Notes: a model not told the origin generated them from the letters alone. A stretch of DNA of 64,000 nt from Arthrobacter glacialis (GCF_002909445.1 NZ_PPXC01000015.1:42607-106606), one strand, 5' to 3'. Numbered from the stretch's first letter, positions 46,432 to 56,668 are shown. Numbers and translations: made by a program.

Positions 46432-48575
46432 GTTTTGATCCGCGGCTTACAGGGTTGCCGGTCATGGATGAGAGAACCGCCGAGGAACGCATCCTGGCCG
46501 GACTGGATGAGGAACAACGCACAGTGGCAACAACACTGAGCGGACCCTTGTGTGTTCTGGCGGGTGCCGGCACAGGTAAAACCCGGGCCATCACGCACCG
46601 CATTGCCTACGGTGTACACACGGGTGTCTACAATCCCAACAGGCTCCTGGCAGTGACGTTTACAGCACGCGCGGCCGCGGAGATGCGCACTCGTTTGCGG
46701 GACCTGGGTGTTGGCACCGTGCAGGCCCGCACCTTCCACGCCGCAGCGTTGCGGCAGCTGCAGTATTTCTGGCCGCACGCCGTCGGCGGTCAGCTCCCGG
46801 GCTTGCTGGAACACAAGGCGACCATCATTGGTGAGGCCGCGCGTCGGCTGCGCCTGCCCGCCGACAGGGCATCCATCCGTGACCTGGCGGCGGAAATTGA
46901 GTGGGCCAAGGTTTCCATGCTGACGCCTGAGACGTACCTTTTGAAAGCCGTTGACCGCGGCGAGCCCGGCGGCTTGGACAAAGTGGCTGTGGGTCGGCTT
47001 TTCCAGGGCTATGAGGACGTCAAGGCGGATCGGAACCTCATTGATTTTGAGGATGTGCTGCTCATAACTGTGGGCATCCTGCAGGAGGACCCGCGGGTGG
47101 CGGCCACCGTCCGGGACCAGTACCGGCATTTTGTGGTGGACGAGTACCAAGATGTGTCCCCGCTGCAGCAACGCATGCTTGATTTGTGGCTGGGTGGTCG
47201 TGACGAACTGTGTGTGGTGGGCGATGCCAGCCAGACTATCTACTCCTTTACTGGTGCCACGCCGCGGCATCTGCTGGACTTCCCCAAGCGTTTCCCCGCC
47301 GCCAACGTGGTGAAACTGGTGCGCGACTACCGTTCCACCCCGCAGGTGGTGGGGCTGGCCAACTCGCTGCTGGGCAATCGACGCAGTGGTGGCCTGAGCG
47401 CTGATGCCCTGTGGTCGGCACCGCTGGAGTTGGTGGCTCAGCGCCCCGGCGGCCCGGCGCCGGAATTTTTGGAGTGCAGCGACGACGAAGCCGAGGCGGC
47501 GGCGGTTGCCGCCCGGATCAAGATCCTGATTGAGCACGGAACACCGGCCAGCGAAATTGCCGTGCTGTTCCGCACCAACGGACAATCCGAAGCCTACGAG
47601 CAGGCGCTCACGGGTGCGGGCGTCGGCTATCAATTGCGGGGAGGCGAAAGGTTCTTTGCCCGCAAGGAAGTACGCGATGCCATGCTGCAGTTGCGCGCGG
47701 CCTCGCGCGCGGCCGAGGACGAGCCCTTGGGGCAGCTGGTACGGGATGTGCTCAAAAACCTGGGCTACCAGGCTGAGGCGCCCAACACTGGCGGGGCGGT
47801 GCGCGAACGCTGGGAGTCACTCTCAGCACTCGTGGCCCTTGCCGATGAACTGGTAGTTTCACGCAGCACACCCGAGCACGTTTTTACCCTGGTGGACTTC
47901 GTGGCCGAACTGCAGGACCGTGCCTCGGCACAGCACGCACCCACCGTCCAGGGCGTCACCTTGGCGTCCCTGCACTCGGCCAAGGGCCTCGAATGGGATG
48001 CGGTGTTCCTGGTGGGGCTCAGTGAAGGGCTCATGCCCATCTCCTTCGCGGACACCCCGGAAACCGTCGATGAGGAACGCAGGCTGCTGTATGTGGGGAT
48101 CACCCGTGCCCGGGAATTCTTGAACTTCTCCTGGTCAACAGCCCGGACCCCGGGCGGCCGGGCCAACCGCAGGCCCTCGAGATTCCTTGATGGGTTGCGG
48201 CCCAGCTCAGTGGGTGGCGCACCCACCGGTCCCCGCCAGCCCGCCGCGAAGAAGTCACGCAAGGTGGCCGGTCCTTCGGTATGCCGGGTCTGCGGGAAAA
48301 TCCTGAACACCGGTGCCGAACGGAAGGTTGGTCGCTGCCCCGATTGCCCGCCGGGCTACGATGAAGCAATTTTTGAACAATTGCGTCAGTGGCGTTTGAA
48401 GGAATCCGCAGCCGCGGAAGTCCCGGCTTTTGTGGTGTTTACGGATGCCACACTCATGGCTATTGCGGAGGCAGCCCCACAGGACCTTGATGCCTTGGCA
48501 TCGCTGCCCGGGGTGGGCCCGGCCAAACTGGAACGCTATGGGGAAGCTGTGCTGGAGATTGTGGCCAACGACTGA
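46428..48575 (+). CDS. uvrD2: UvrD2-type superfamily 1A helicase
   Basis: This 715-residue helicase has Walker A AGAGTGKTRA, motif II VVDEYQDVSPLQQRML, motif III VVGDASQTIYSFTGA, SLHSAKGLEWDAVFLVG and VGITRARE. The C-terminal region contains a tetracysteine motif CRVCG...CPDCP and a terminal HRDC-like helical domain (LASLPGVGPAKLERYGEAVL). This layout is that of mycobacterial UvrD2, which is essential there for unclear reasons. The start overlaps nudC. The last 40 nt overlap the convergent ThiF-like gene. Confidence 0.94.
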   Translation: MSFDPRLTGLPVMDERTAEERILAGLDEEQRTVATTLSGPLCVLAGAGTGKTRAITHRIAYGVHTGVYNPNRLLAVTFTARAAAEMRTRLRDLGVGTVQARTFHAAALRQLQYFWPHAVGGQLPGLLEHKATIIGEAARRLRLPADRASIRDLAAEIEWAKVSMLTPETYLLKAVDRGEPGGLDKVAVGRLFQGYEDVKADRNLIDFEDVLLITVGILQEDPRVAATVRDQYRHFVVDEYQDVSPLQQRMLDLWLGGRDELCVVGDASQTIYSFTGATPRHLLDFPKRFPAANVVKLVRDYRSTPQVVGLANSLLGNRRSGGLSADALWSAPLELVAQRPGGPAPEFLECSDDEAEAAAVAARIKILIEHGTPASEIAVLFRTNGQSEAYEQALTGAGVGYQLRGGERFFARKEVRDAMLQLRAASRAAEDEPLGQLVRDVLKNLGYQAEAPNTGGAVRERWESLSALVALADELVVSRSTPEHVFTLVDFVAELQDRASAQHAPTVQGVTLASLHSAKGLEWDAVFLVGLSEGLMPISFADTPETVDEERRLLYVGITRAREFLNFSWSTARTPGGRANRRPSRFLDGLRPSSVGGAPTGPRQPAAKKSRKVAGPSVCRVCGKILNTGAERKVGRCPDCPPGYDEAIFEQLRQWRLKESAAAEVPAFVVFTDATLMAIAEAAPQDLDALASLPGVGPAKLERYGEAVLEIVAND

Positions 48576-49630
48576 TTCTGCCACTGGCAGCCGCACTCGG
48601 GGTGGGCGCTGAATTCTTGCTGCGTCCACCGCCCATTGTCCGGGTGAAACGTCAGCACGGATGACCACGAGGCTGGCTGGTTAACCGCGTCGAGGAACAA
48701 GAGGGCGTGCTGCGCAGCAGTTCCGGCCAGCGTGACGGCCATGGCCGCGTTCTCCAACAAATGCGCAGTGCGCCTGCGGCCGGTGGCGGATTGCTGGCTC
48801 CTTGCCAGTTGGCCGCACACCTCCAACCATTGTGGATCGTGGATGCTGCGGTGCCGTTCCACACACTCGGCACACGCGGTTTCGCCCGGCACCACCAGCG
48901 GACCCACCACGCCGTCCTGTTCACGCAGGAGCACAAACAGGTGGGGCCGCTCCGCACCCATGAAACGGGCAGAGGTTGACGCGTGCACCACGTCGTGGCC
49001 CACCACTACGGCAAGGTCAAGGTACCGCAGGCTGGGACCTCCGGTCCCGCCGTCGTGCACAATATGGGCGTTGCTGCTGGGATCTAGCCGCAACAGATGC
49101 CGGCGCACAGCCACCGATCGGGCCAAGCCAATGTCGGCCAGCAGGAAAGACCCGGGGCTGACGTCGGTGGCGATCACGGCCCTGTCATCCTCGAGCAGAA
49201 GCGTCCCCACACCGGCGCTGACCAACACCGCGGCCAGTGCTGCTCCGGTGCGGCCCAAGCCCACTACGTGCACCACGGCATGTTCGCGCCGGGTCATGTA
49301 GTCCTGGCTCGGCGCCCGGTACAAACTCAGCAGGGCTGCGCGTTCAGGCAGGAGCCGTTCGCCGCGAAAACCTTGGGTAGTCAGCTCGGAATCGCTGAAC
49401 AGCAGCTCCGAAATCTTCGCGCAGATATCCAGGGCACGGGCCGGCTCCACACCGAGCGCTGCGGCCTGCACGAACACCTCGCCATCAGTGATGCCCTGCC
49501 CCAAGGCGGTGACGAACGCCAGATCGGACTCCGCCAAACCGTCCAGAATAACCCCGCCCGGGCCCAGACCTATCTGGATGCTGTGGCTGCTGCGCCGCAC
49601 CATGCGAAGCCCCGGGTTGATAGTTGTCAT
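48536..49630 (-). CDS. Degenerate ThiF/E1-like protein (TOMM-cyclodehydratase-like)
   Basis: This 364-residue protein has an E1-like Rossmann fold (HVVGLGRTGAALAAVLVSAG, then LLLEDDRAV and DIGLARSVAVRRHL) and a probable structural zinc site, CAECVERH and ECGCQ. The ATP-binding Arg of the N-x-x-R block and the Lys after DIG of active E1 enzymes are missing, so ligation activity is uncertain. It starts at ATG 49630 behind AAGGAGG. There is no peptide substrate gene or partner YcaO gene nearby. Homologues occupy the same place in other actinobacteria as I recall, with no known function. Confidence 0.72.
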   Translation of the reverse strand: MTTINPGLRMVRRSSHSIQIGLGPGGVILDGLAESDLAFVTALGQGITDGEVFVQAAALGVEPARALDICAKISELLFSDSELTTQGFRGERLLPERAALLSLYRAPSQDYMTRREHAVVHVVGLGRTGAALAAVLVSAGVGTLLLEDDRAVIATDVSPGSFLLADIGLARSVAVRRHLLRLDPSSNAHIVHDGGTGGPSLRYLDLAVVVGHDVVHASTSARFMGAERPHLFVLLREQDGVVGPLVVPGETACAECVERHRSIHDPQWLEVCGQLARSQQSATGRRRTAHLLENAAMAVTLAGTAAQHALLFLDAVNQPASWSSVLTFHPDNGRWTQQEFSAHPECGCQWQNQSLATISSTASP

Positions 49631-49720
49631 GACGACCTCCTTGCGGATTTCCCTCGGGCTGGCTGGCGGCAACAGCACTACTTACCGATCATGGCACTTT
49701 GCGCCCCAGCGTGCGCAGAG

Positions 49721-49747
49721 TTATCCACACCTTGAAACTTGTCCACA
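49721..49747. promoter_or_regulatory. Two DnaA-box-like nonamers
   Basis: TTATCCACA (49721-49729) matches the consensus DnaA box exactly and TTGTCCACA (49739-49747) is the common high-GC variant. They are in the same orientation, 18 bp apart, between the divergent ThiF-like and YgjP-like genes. Function could be DnaA-dependent regulation or titration. With two boxes and no AT-rich region this is not an origin. Confidence 0.5.
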
Positions 49748-49799
49748 ATCTGGCGCCGCCGAGTTTAGAACTGGAGCAACCTCGCTGTACCGTCGAAGC

Positions 49800-50456
49800 A
49801 TGGCAGCAGCATTGGATCCGCGCAGGCGGCCCATCGGCAAGGGGACACCCGGGCCGCTGGGAGACTCGTACTCAGCACACCGGCGCAGCAACGGGGACGC
49901 CGTGGTGGTCCGGCGGACGGCCCGGCGAAAGACAGGACTGGCTGCGTTTTGGGAAGGCCCCCAAGCAGTCATAGCCGTGCCGGCCCGGCTGAGCCTGGAG
50001 GACGAACAGTATTGGGTGCCGCACATGGTGGCGAAGCTTGAGGCCAGCCTCAGGGGCGGCAAGCGCCGGCTGCAGCCCAGCGACGACGCCCTGATGCAGC
50101 GCTGCCTGTTCCTGTCCGGAAAGTATCTGGGCTCCCGCGCCGTGCCCGAATCGGTGCGGTGGGTGAGTAACCAAAATGGCCGTTGGGGATCGGCCACGCC
50201 GGCCAGGAAATCCATTCGCATCTCCCACCATGTGCAGGGCATGCCCGAGTGGGTGGTGGACTATGTGCTCCTGCACGAGCTCTCACACTTGATCCACCCC
50301 AACCACAGCCCGGCCTTCTGGGCAGAGATGGCAGGTTTTGCCGAGCTGGACAGGGCCAAGGCGTTCCTTGACGGTGCCTCGTTTGCCGCCAACCGCAAGA
50401 TTCACGGCATGAACAATGATTTTGACGGCGACCTCGACACCGTTGGCGGGCCTTAA
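49800..50456 (+). CDS. YgjP-type M48 metallopeptidase domain protein (DUF45)
   Basis: This 218-residue protein has the zinc motif HELSHLIHPNHSPAFW (HExxH plus a downstream His), preceded by NQNGRWGSATPARKSIRISH, the usual YgjP/WlmP-type block. The ATG at 49800 gives a normal start; an extension in the same frame runs into the divergent gene. The N-terminal 40 residues are basic and disordered. The physiological substrate is unknown. It ends six bases before the 66-bp palindrome. Confidence 0.87.
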   Translation: MAAALDPRRRPIGKGTPGPLGDSYSAHRRSNGDAVVVRRTARRKTGLAAFWEGPQAVIAVPARLSLEDEQYWVPHMVAKLEASLRGGKRRLQPSDDALMQRCLFLSGKYLGSRAVPESVRWVSNQNGRWGSATPARKSIRISHHVQGMPEWVVDYVLLHELSHLIHPNHSPAFWAEMAGFAELDRAKAFLDGASFAANRKIHGMNNDFDGDLDTVGGP

Positions 50457-50461
50457 CTGAA

Positions 50462-50527
50462 TCCGGCGGTCGATGTGGTTTTTCGCTGGTGATATATCAC
50501 CAGCGAAAAACCACATCGACCGCCGGA
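50462..50527. repeat. 66-bp perfect palindrome
   Basis: Every base from 50462 to 50494 pairs with its mirror from 50495 to 50527, with no loop (the centre reads GATATATC). The arm starts TCCGGCGGTCGATGTGG. It lies between convergent genes (YgjP-like and DUF2342), so a read-through terminator is one role, but no U-run follows. The perfect symmetry over three helical turns in each arm is striking. Confidence 0.95.
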
Positions 50528-50543
50528 GCGGAAAACGAGGTGC

Positions 50544-51917
50544 TTACTTGTCCGTATCGGGTTCGGCGTCGCCCGAGGGGGTGTCGTCAAAGCCGCCGTC
50601 AAGGAGTTTGGCCAGTGCCGCATCAACATCTGACTCGGAGGCGTCTTCGAGACTGCGGCGGGCACTGAAGCCCGCCGCGTCATCCAAGTCAGTTGCCGTG
50701 GGGAGCAGATCCGGGTGGGCCCAAATGGCGTCACGGCCGGCAATGCCGCGCTGTTCCTTCAGTGAAGCCCACAGGGCAGCTGCCTCACGGAGCCTGCGGG
50801 GTCGCAGCTCCAAACCAACCAGCGAGCCGAAAGCGTGCTCGGCCGGGCCGCCCGTGGCGCGACGGCGGCGAATGGTTTCGCGGATGGCCGCGGCGGCCGG
50901 AAGGTTCGCGGCAGCCTCAAAGCTGAGCTCGTCAACCCAGCCCTCAACCAGAGCCAGTGCGGTCTCCAGCTTGGCCAGGGCAGCATCCTGTTCGGGTGTG
51001 CGGGCCGGCATGAACACACCCTGGGAGAGTGCATCCTGCATGGCTTCCGGATTGGACGGATCGAGGTTCTGGGCCAGGTCCTCAATTCGGGACATGTCGA
51101 TGTGGATGCCGCGGGCGTAGGACTCGATGGCTCCCAGCAGGTGCCCGCGCAGCCAAGGGACTTGCACAAACAAGCGGGCGTGGGCGGCCTCGCGCAGGGC
51201 CAAGTACAGCAGGATCTCCTGCTCTGGTACTTCAAGCCCTTCGCCAAAGGCCTTGATGTTGGCGGGAATCAGGGCCATCTGCAGATCAGCCAGTGGGATG
51301 CCAATGTCAGTGGAGCCGAGCACTTCCTTGGCCAGGGCGCCCACAGCCTGGCCCAGCTGCAAGCCAAACAGGGCCCCGCCCATGTTCTGCATCATCGATG
51401 CAGCGCCGCCCATGGCCGACTTCATTTCCTCGGGGAGTTGTTCATTCATGGCCTTGGAGATCGCGAAGGCGATGCTGTTGGCCACCGGCTCCGTCAACCG
51501 CTGCCAGGTGCCAAGGGTTTCCTCAACCCACTCCGCCCGAGACCATGCGCGGCCAATGATGGCTGTTGCGGCCAGATCCGTCACAGGGTCCAACCACATT
51601 TCGGCCAAGCGCAGTGCTTCATCCACGGCCTGCTGCTGGGCGGCGGTCACGGAAGGATCATCACCGGCTGCTGCCTTGCGGGCGGCGTCGCGCGCCAGAT
51701 CCCAGTTGACGGGGGTGTCCGAGGAGCCGCTCATCATGGCCTGAACCTGGGAGAACATTTGCGCCAGCGCGTTGGGATCGGAGGGCAGCCCGGCTGCCTT
51801 GGCCAGTTCGGCAGGGTCAAAGCCTTCCATGCCCTTGCCGCCCAAGAGGTTGGCGAGCATTTCCTGAAGCGGATCCTTCGGGGTGTCGTCGTCGTTATTG
51901 GCTGGTGTGGAAGACAT
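50544..51917 (-). CDS. DUF2342 zinc-dependent metalloprotease-like protein
   Basis: This 457-residue protein belongs to the actinobacterial DUF2342 family (annotated as F420-biosynthesis-associated or zinc-dependent metalloprotease-like). Typical segments are LALREAAHARLFVQVPWLRG, the long helical MFGLQLGQAV-like GALFGLQLGQAVGALAKEVL and a Gly/Asp-rich N-terminus. The N- and C-terminal tails are acidic. It is divergent from a PDZ protease gene, as in mycobacterial Rv3195-Rv3194c. No biochemical function is established that I can name with confidence. Confidence 0.85.
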   Translation of the reverse strand: MSSTPANNDDDTPKDPLQEMLANLLGGKGMEGFDPAELAKAAGLPSDPNALAQMFSQVQAMMSGSSDTPVNWDLARDAARKAAAGDDPSVTAAQQQAVDEALRLAEMWLDPVTDLAATAIIGRAWSRAEWVEETLGTWQRLTEPVANSIAFAISKAMNEQLPEEMKSAMGGAASMMQNMGGALFGLQLGQAVGALAKEVLGSTDIGIPLADLQMALIPANIKAFGEGLEVPEQEILLYLALREAAHARLFVQVPWLRGHLLGAIESYARGIHIDMSRIEDLAQNLDPSNPEAMQDALSQGVFMPARTPEQDAALAKLETALALVEGWVDELSFEAAANLPAAAAIRETIRRRRATGGPAEHAFGSLVGLELRPRRLREAAALWASLKEQRGIAGRDAIWAHPDLLPTATDLDDAAGFSARRSLEDASESDVDAALAKLLDGGFDDTPSGDAEPDTDK

Positions 51918-52170
51918 GATGGCCCGTTCGTTGGCGTGGACGCTGAATACTTTTACGTTACCGCCGCAGCGTTGAGTTGTCGCCCCGTGGCAGGCGCCTG
52001 TTCGCTACAGGCAAAGGGTTTTTGGCCCTTGGCCACGGACGGAACTATTCACTGCGTGCTCTCAGCTTGGGCACATGGGCAGCACAATTAGACACAGTAA
52101 GCTTAGTGGTTGGCGCCTGATTTCTGACGGGTTCCAGCGAGGCCCAAAAGAGCTTGGAAAGGTCACAGCT

Positions 52171-53265
52171 TTGAGCCAGGAGATACTAGAGACAGCCACG
52201 TCACCGAGCACCGGTCGGGACAAAAGATTCCCCTTCATGCTTGTCTCCGGGGCCCTGTCGGTGGTGCTGGCGGTGGCAGCCATGACCATCCCGGTCCCGT
52301 ATGTTGTTGAGTCGCCGGGCCCCGCCATCAATACGATCGGCACCTTTAACGGCAAACCCATCATCACCATCTCGGGCCACGAAAACTTCCCCGCCACCTC
52401 CGGCAGCCTGGACCTCACCACTGTCCACCTCACCGGCGGCCTGCCCGACAGCCGGATCAGCTTCTTCGACGCGCTCCAGTCGTGGCTCACGCCGTCGCAC
52501 ACCCTCTACCCTGCCGAGCTTATCTATGCCCCGGGGGTCAGCCAGGAAACTGTCAACAGTGAGAATTCCGCCGCCATGACGGGTTCCCAGGAAAATGCCA
52601 CGGCCGCAGCACTGACGGCCCTGAGCATCCCTTTCGAATCCAGCTTGACAGTGGCGTCGATCCCGGCCGATGGTGCCGCCTCGGGCATCCTGAACCCCGA
52701 CGACGTCCTGCTCACCGTAGGGGGGCGGAAATTCACTGACCTGTCAGTGGTGCAGGAGGTGCTCGCCGAGGGCAAGGGCGCCCCTGTGGAGCTGACTGTG
52801 TTGCGGGACGGGGTGGAGAAGACTGTCTCTGTGACACCAAAACTCGGTGAGGCCGGCAAGTACTTGTTGGGCATCTCCACGCAAAACACGTTCAAGTTTC
52901 CCTTCGAGGTCAAGATTTCCCTGGAAAACGTTGGCGGACCCAGTGCGGGCATGATTTTTGCGCTCGGCATCATGGACAATCTGACACCCGGGGAGCTCAC
53001 GGGCGGCAAGAAGTTTGCCGGCACGGGCACCATCGACCCGGCAGGCAAGGTCGGCGGCATTGGCGGGATCGCCCAAAAAATGGTGGGCGCCCAGCAAAAC
53101 GGAGCCGACTACTTCCTGGCGCCGGGCGCCAACTGTGGCGATGTTGTGGGGCATATTCCCAACGGGCTGCAGGTTATCAAGGTCGATACGCTTGAAGAAG
53201 CCTATGACGCGGTCTCCCTGATTGGTTCGGGCAAAGACGGTTCGGCGCTGCCGAGCTGCACGTAA
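52171..53265 (+). CDS. Membrane-anchored PDZ/Lon-type (S16) protease, YlbL-like
   Basis: This 364-residue protein has an N-terminal membrane anchor (MLVSGALSVVLAVAAMTIP), an extracytoplasmic PDZ domain (SIPADGAASGILNPDDVLLT) and a Lon-type proteolytic domain with the Ser-Lys dyad in GGPSAGMIFALGI and GGIGGIAQKMVGAQ. I choose the TTG at 52171 after GGAAAGG, which gives LSQEILET at the start; an ATG at 52075 in the same frame has no good ribosome site and crosses the divergent promoter. It corresponds to mycobacterial Rv3194c and Bacillus YlbL. Confidence 0.85.
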   Translation: MSQEILETATSPSTGRDKRFPFMLVSGALSVVLAVAAMTIPVPYVVESPGPAINTIGTFNGKPIITISGHENFPATSGSLDLTTVHLTGGLPDSRISFFDALQSWLTPSHTLYPAELIYAPGVSQETVNSENSAAMTGSQENATAAALTALSIPFESSLTVASIPADGAASGILNPDDVLLTVGGRKFTDLSVVQEVLAEGKGAPVELTVLRDGVEKTVSVTPKLGEAGKYLLGISTQNTFKFPFEVKISLENVGGPSAGMIFALGIMDNLTPGELTGGKKFAGTGTIDPAGKVGGIGGIAQKMVGAQQNGADYFLAPGANCGDVVGHIPNGLQVIKVDTLEEAYDAVSLIGSGKDGSALPSCT

Positions 53266-53376
53266 CAATTGCGCATCATATGGAACTTTGATTGTGAGCT
53301 GTTCGTGGCAACAAGAGAGAGTACTAAGTAGTAGCACCTGCATTTTCAGTTCCACCACTTGAGTTAGAGGTAGAGA

Positions 53377-56367
53377 GTGACATCCCGCCCAGCCCCGCCG
53401 CCGAGTAATTCCGTCCGGCCCAAGCGCCGCAGCGCCCTACTACCAACCATCATTGTGGTGGCGGCGCTGGTGGTTGGTGTTGTGCTTTTCTCCGGCGTGT
53501 ACACCGATCTGCTCTGGTTCGGTCAGATCGGATATTCCGAAGTTTTCTGGACTGAGCGCATTGCCAAGTTGGTGATCTTCTTCGCAGGCTTCCTGATCAT
53601 GGCGCTGGCGGTGTTCTTCTCCATCCGCGTGGCATACCGGGCCCGGCCCATCTACGCCCCGGACAGTGCCCGTGAGGACAACCTCAACCGCTACCAAATG
53701 CAGCTGGAACCCATCCGCCGCGTGGTGATGATTGGCATTCCTGTGGTCTTTGGTTTGTTCGCCGGGACCGCAGCCATGGCCCAGTGGGAAAAGGTCATGC
53801 TTTTCCTGTACCAGGTGCCTTTTGGCAGCACTGACCCCCAGTTCGGCATGGACATCAGCTTCTACACCAACACGCTGCCTTTCCTTGGCTTTGCTGTGGG
53901 GATGCTCATTAGCGCCACCGTCATAGCCTTCATTGCCGGGCTGCTGACGCACTACCTCTATGGTGCAATCCGCCTGACCGAGCGTGGCATCTTCACCTCC
54001 CGCGCCGCCCAGATCCACATTGCCGTCATGGTGGGAATCTTCCTGATCCTGCTGGGCGTCAACTTCTGGTTGGGCCGTTTCGCCACGTTGCAGGACAACG
54101 GCGGCTACCGTGCGGGTGCCATGTTCACTGATGTGAATGCCGTAATCCCCACCAAAGCGATCTTGGCTGCCGCCGCCATCATTGTTGCGATCTTGTTTAT
54201 TGTGGCCGCGTTCATCGGCAAGTGGAAGCTTTCTCTCATTGGCGCCGGCATGCTGGCCGTAACGGCCATTGTGGCTGGCGGAATATACCCCTTGGCCGTT
54301 CAGGAATGGCAGGTGAAGCCTTCCGAAGGTGACGTGGAACTGCCGTACATTGCGCGCAACATTGAGATGACCCGCAACGCGTATGGACTCGCCGACATGG
54401 AAGTCACCCCTTACAACGCAACCACGACGGCGGAGGCTGGCGCCCTGCGCAAGGACGCCGACACTGCTGCCAACATCCGCTTGCTTGACCCGAACCTGAT
54501 GTCCTCCACCTTTGCCCAGCTGGAGCAGTTCCGCCCGTACTACAAGTTCCCCAAGACCTTGAATGTGGACAGGTACACCGTTGACGGCAAGGTCCAGGAC
54601 GCAGTTATTGCTGTGCGTGAACTGAACCCCCAGGGCATCAACCCCAACCAGCAGAGCTGGTACAACCAACATTTGGTGTACACTCACGGCTACGGCATGG
54701 TGGCAGCCTATGCCAACAGGGCTACATCTGATGGCAAACCCGATTTCATGCAGTCCGGAGTGCCTTCCACTGGCGTGCTGGGTACTGACACCAGCTACCA
54801 GCCGCGCATCTACTTTGGCCAGTCAACCACCGACTACTCCATTGTGGGCGCGCCAGATGGAACCGCTCCCATTGAACTGGACCGCCCGCAGGGAAGTTCA
54901 ACAACCACCGGAAGCGACGATCCTGCCTCCGAGGCGCTGACAACCTTCACCGGCGACGCCGGCCCCAATCTGGGCAACTGGTTCAACCGCCTGATGTACG
55001 CCTTGAAGTTCCAGTCAACGGATTTGCTGCTAACCAATGGTGTCAATGAGAAGTCGCAGATCCTCTACGACAGGACCCCGGCAGAACGTGTTGCCAAGGT
55101 TGCCCCGTACCTGACCCTGGACAGCAACCCGTACCCGGCGATCGTTGACGGCAAGGTTAAGTGGATTGTGGATGGCTACACCACCAGCTCCTACTACCCG
55201 TACTCGCAGCAGCAGCAACTTCAGGAGGCCACCACTGACTCCCTGACGGCTGCCAACGGCGTGGCCCCGCTGCCCAACGCCTCGGTCAACTACATCCGCA
55301 ACTCGGTTAAAGCCACAGTGGATGCTTATGACGGTTCGGTGGAGCTGTTTGCTTGGGATGCGCAGGATCCCATCCTGAAGTCCTGGCAGAACGTTTTCCC
55401 CACCACTGTTAAGCCGTTCTCGGAAATGTCCGGGGACCTGATGGCCCACGTGCGCTACCCGGAGGACCTCTTCAAGGTCCAGCGTGAGCTCATGGGCCGC
55501 TACCACGTCACCGATGCCAGGGACTTCTTCAAGAACACGCTGGCGTGGAGCGTGCCGGATGACCCCACCACGCCAGCCAAAGACAAGCAGCCGCCGTACT
55601 ACATGTCCTTGAAGATGCCAGGGAAAGACAAGACAGCGTTCTCGCTGACCACCGACTTCATCCCGCAGGAAGTTCAAAACACGGACTCCCGCAACATTCT
55701 CTACGGTTTCATGGCGGCCAACGGTGATGCCGGCAATGTCAAGGGCGTCAAGAGCCCTGACTATGGCAAGTTGCAATTGCTTGAACTTCCGGACGCTACC
55801 CAGGTGCCAGGGCCGGGCCAGGTTCAAAATACCTTCCAATCAAATACCGAGGTATCGGAGCAGTTGAACGTGCTCAAGCTGGGCCAGTCGGATGTCATCA
55901 ACGGCAACCTGCTGACCCTCCCCATGGGTGGCGGCATGCTCTACGTGCAGCCCGTGTATGTGAAATCCACGGGATCCACCTCTTACCCCACCTTGCAGAA
56001 GGTTCTGGTGGCCTTCGGTAACAGCATTGGGTATGCGGACACTCTCAACGAGGCATTGGACAAACTCTTTGGAGGTGACTCCGGTGCCACCGCAGGTGAC
56101 GCCGGCATTGACAAGGGCACAGGTTCAGGCGGAAGCTCCACTGGTACGGGCACGCCCTCGAGTACCAACCCCGCACTGACCAAGGCCCTCAACGACGCAA
56201 ACGCCGCCCTGAAGGCAGGCCAGGCAGCGTTGGCCAAGGGTGACTTTGCAGCCTACGGCGAAGCCCAGAAGACTCTGGAGGCTGCACTCACTGCGGCCCT
56301 GGCAGCTGAGGGTGTGTCCGGAACGCCTGTACCGGCTCCCACGGCTACTCCGAGTGCAGCACCCTAG
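53377..56367 (+). CDS. UPF0182 family membrane protein
   Basis: This 996-residue protein has about seven N-terminal membrane segments ([37 protein letters not shown]), then a large extracytoplasmic domain with [26 protein letters not shown] and a Gly/Ser/Thr-rich acidic tail. It is the UPF0182/COG1615 family and its function is unknown. It begins at GTG 53377, 111 bp after the PDZ protease, as in the mycobacterial order (Rv3194c, Rv3193c). A terminator follows. Confidence 0.94.
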   Translation: MTSRPAPPPSNSVRPKRRSALLPTIIVVAALVVGVVLFSGVYTDLLWFGQIGYSEVFWTERIAKLVIFFAGFLIMALAVFFSIRVAYRARPIYAPDSAREDNLNRYQMQLEPIRRVVMIGIPVVFGLFAGTAAMAQWEKVMLFLYQVPFGSTDPQFGMDISFYTNTLPFLGFAVGMLISATVIAFIAGLLTHYLYGAIRLTERGIFTSRAAQIHIAVMVGIFLILLGVNFWLGRFATLQDNGGYRAGAMFTDVNAVIPTKAILAAAAIIVAILFIVAAFIGKWKLSLIGAGMLAVTAIVAGGIYPLAVQEWQVKPSEGDVELPYIARNIEMTRNAYGLADMEVTPYNATTTAEAGALRKDADTAANIRLLDPNLMSSTFAQLEQFRPYYKFPKTLNVDRYTVDGKVQDAVIAVRELNPQGINPNQQSWYNQHLVYTHGYGMVAAYANRATSDGKPDFMQSGVPSTGVLGTDTSYQPRIYFGQSTTDYSIVGAPDGTAPIELDRPQGSSTTTGSDDPASEALTTFTGDAGPNLGNWFNRLMYALKFQSTDLLLTNGVNEKSQILYDRTPAERVAKVAPYLTLDSNPYPAIVDGKVKWIVDGYTTSSYYPYSQQQQLQEATTDSLTAANGVAPLPNASVNYIRNSVKATVDAYDGSVELFAWDAQDPILKSWQNVFPTTVKPFSEMSGDLMAHVRYPEDLFKVQRELMGRYHVTDARDFFKNTLAWSVPDDPTTPAKDKQPPYYMSLKMPGKDKTAFSLTTDFIPQEVQNTDSRNILYGFMAANGDAGNVKGVKSPDYGKLQLLELPDATQVPGPGQVQNTFQSNTEVSEQLNVLKLGQSDVINGNLLTLPMGGGMLYVQPVYVKSTGSTSYPTLQKVLVAFGNSIGYADTLNEALDKLFGGDSGATAGDAGIDKGTGSGGSSTGTGTPSSTNPALTKALNDANAALKAGQAALAKGDFAAYGEAQKTLEAALTAALAAEGVSGTPVPAPTATPSAAP

Positions 56368-56394
56368 CTCCGGCGTCGAAGGTTCATGAGAAAG

Positions 56395-56425
56395 GCCCTG
56401 TCACTTGTGGTGACGGGGCTTTTTT
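56395..56425 (+). terminator. Rho-independent terminator after UPF0182
   Basis: GCCCTGTCAC and GTGACGGGGC (56395-56404 and 56410-56419) form a 10-bp stem with one wobble pair and a 5-base loop, followed by TTTTTTCT. It sits 28 bp downstream of the UPF0182 stop. Confidence 0.92.
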
Positions 56426-56500
56426 CTGTGCCCTTGCCGGGTGAAATCTGCGTAAACACGGGGCAAACCGGAGGGGAGACGAAGGTCACGTGCTTTCAGT

Positions 56501-56530
56501 TTGGCACCCGGGGCGGGGGCAGCGTAAAGT
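56501..56530 (+). promoter_or_regulatory. Promoter of the initiator tRNA
   Basis: A -35 element TTGGCA (56501-56506) and a -10 element TAAAGT (56525-56530) are 18 bp apart and end 11 bp before the mature tRNA, which fits a vegetative sigma-70-type promoter. An overlapping TAATAA is an alternative -10. Confidence 0.55.
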
Positions 56531-56541
56531 AATAATCACAT

Positions 56542-56618
<77 letters not shown>

Positions 56619-56623
56619 TGGAA

Positions 56624-56664
56624 AAGAAAGTCCCCGATCTTCGGATCGGGGACTTTCTTGTTTC
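56624..56664 (+). terminator. Terminator of the tRNA-fMet gene
   Basis: AAGAAAGTCCCCGATC and its complement (56624-56639, 56644-56659) form a perfect 16-bp stem with the stable TTCG tetraloop, followed by GTTT. It begins five bases after the tRNA 3' end. Confidence 0.9.
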
Positions 56665-56668
56665 CCCA

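Noticed and set aside
48536-49630. RiPP (TOMM) biosynthetic gene cluster
   Set aside because: There is no YcaO gene, precursor peptide or exporter nearby, and neighbours are conserved housekeeping genes.
49721-49747. Replication origin
   Set aside because: Two boxes only, with no AT-rich unwinding region and no dnaA, dnaN or gyrase genes nearby.
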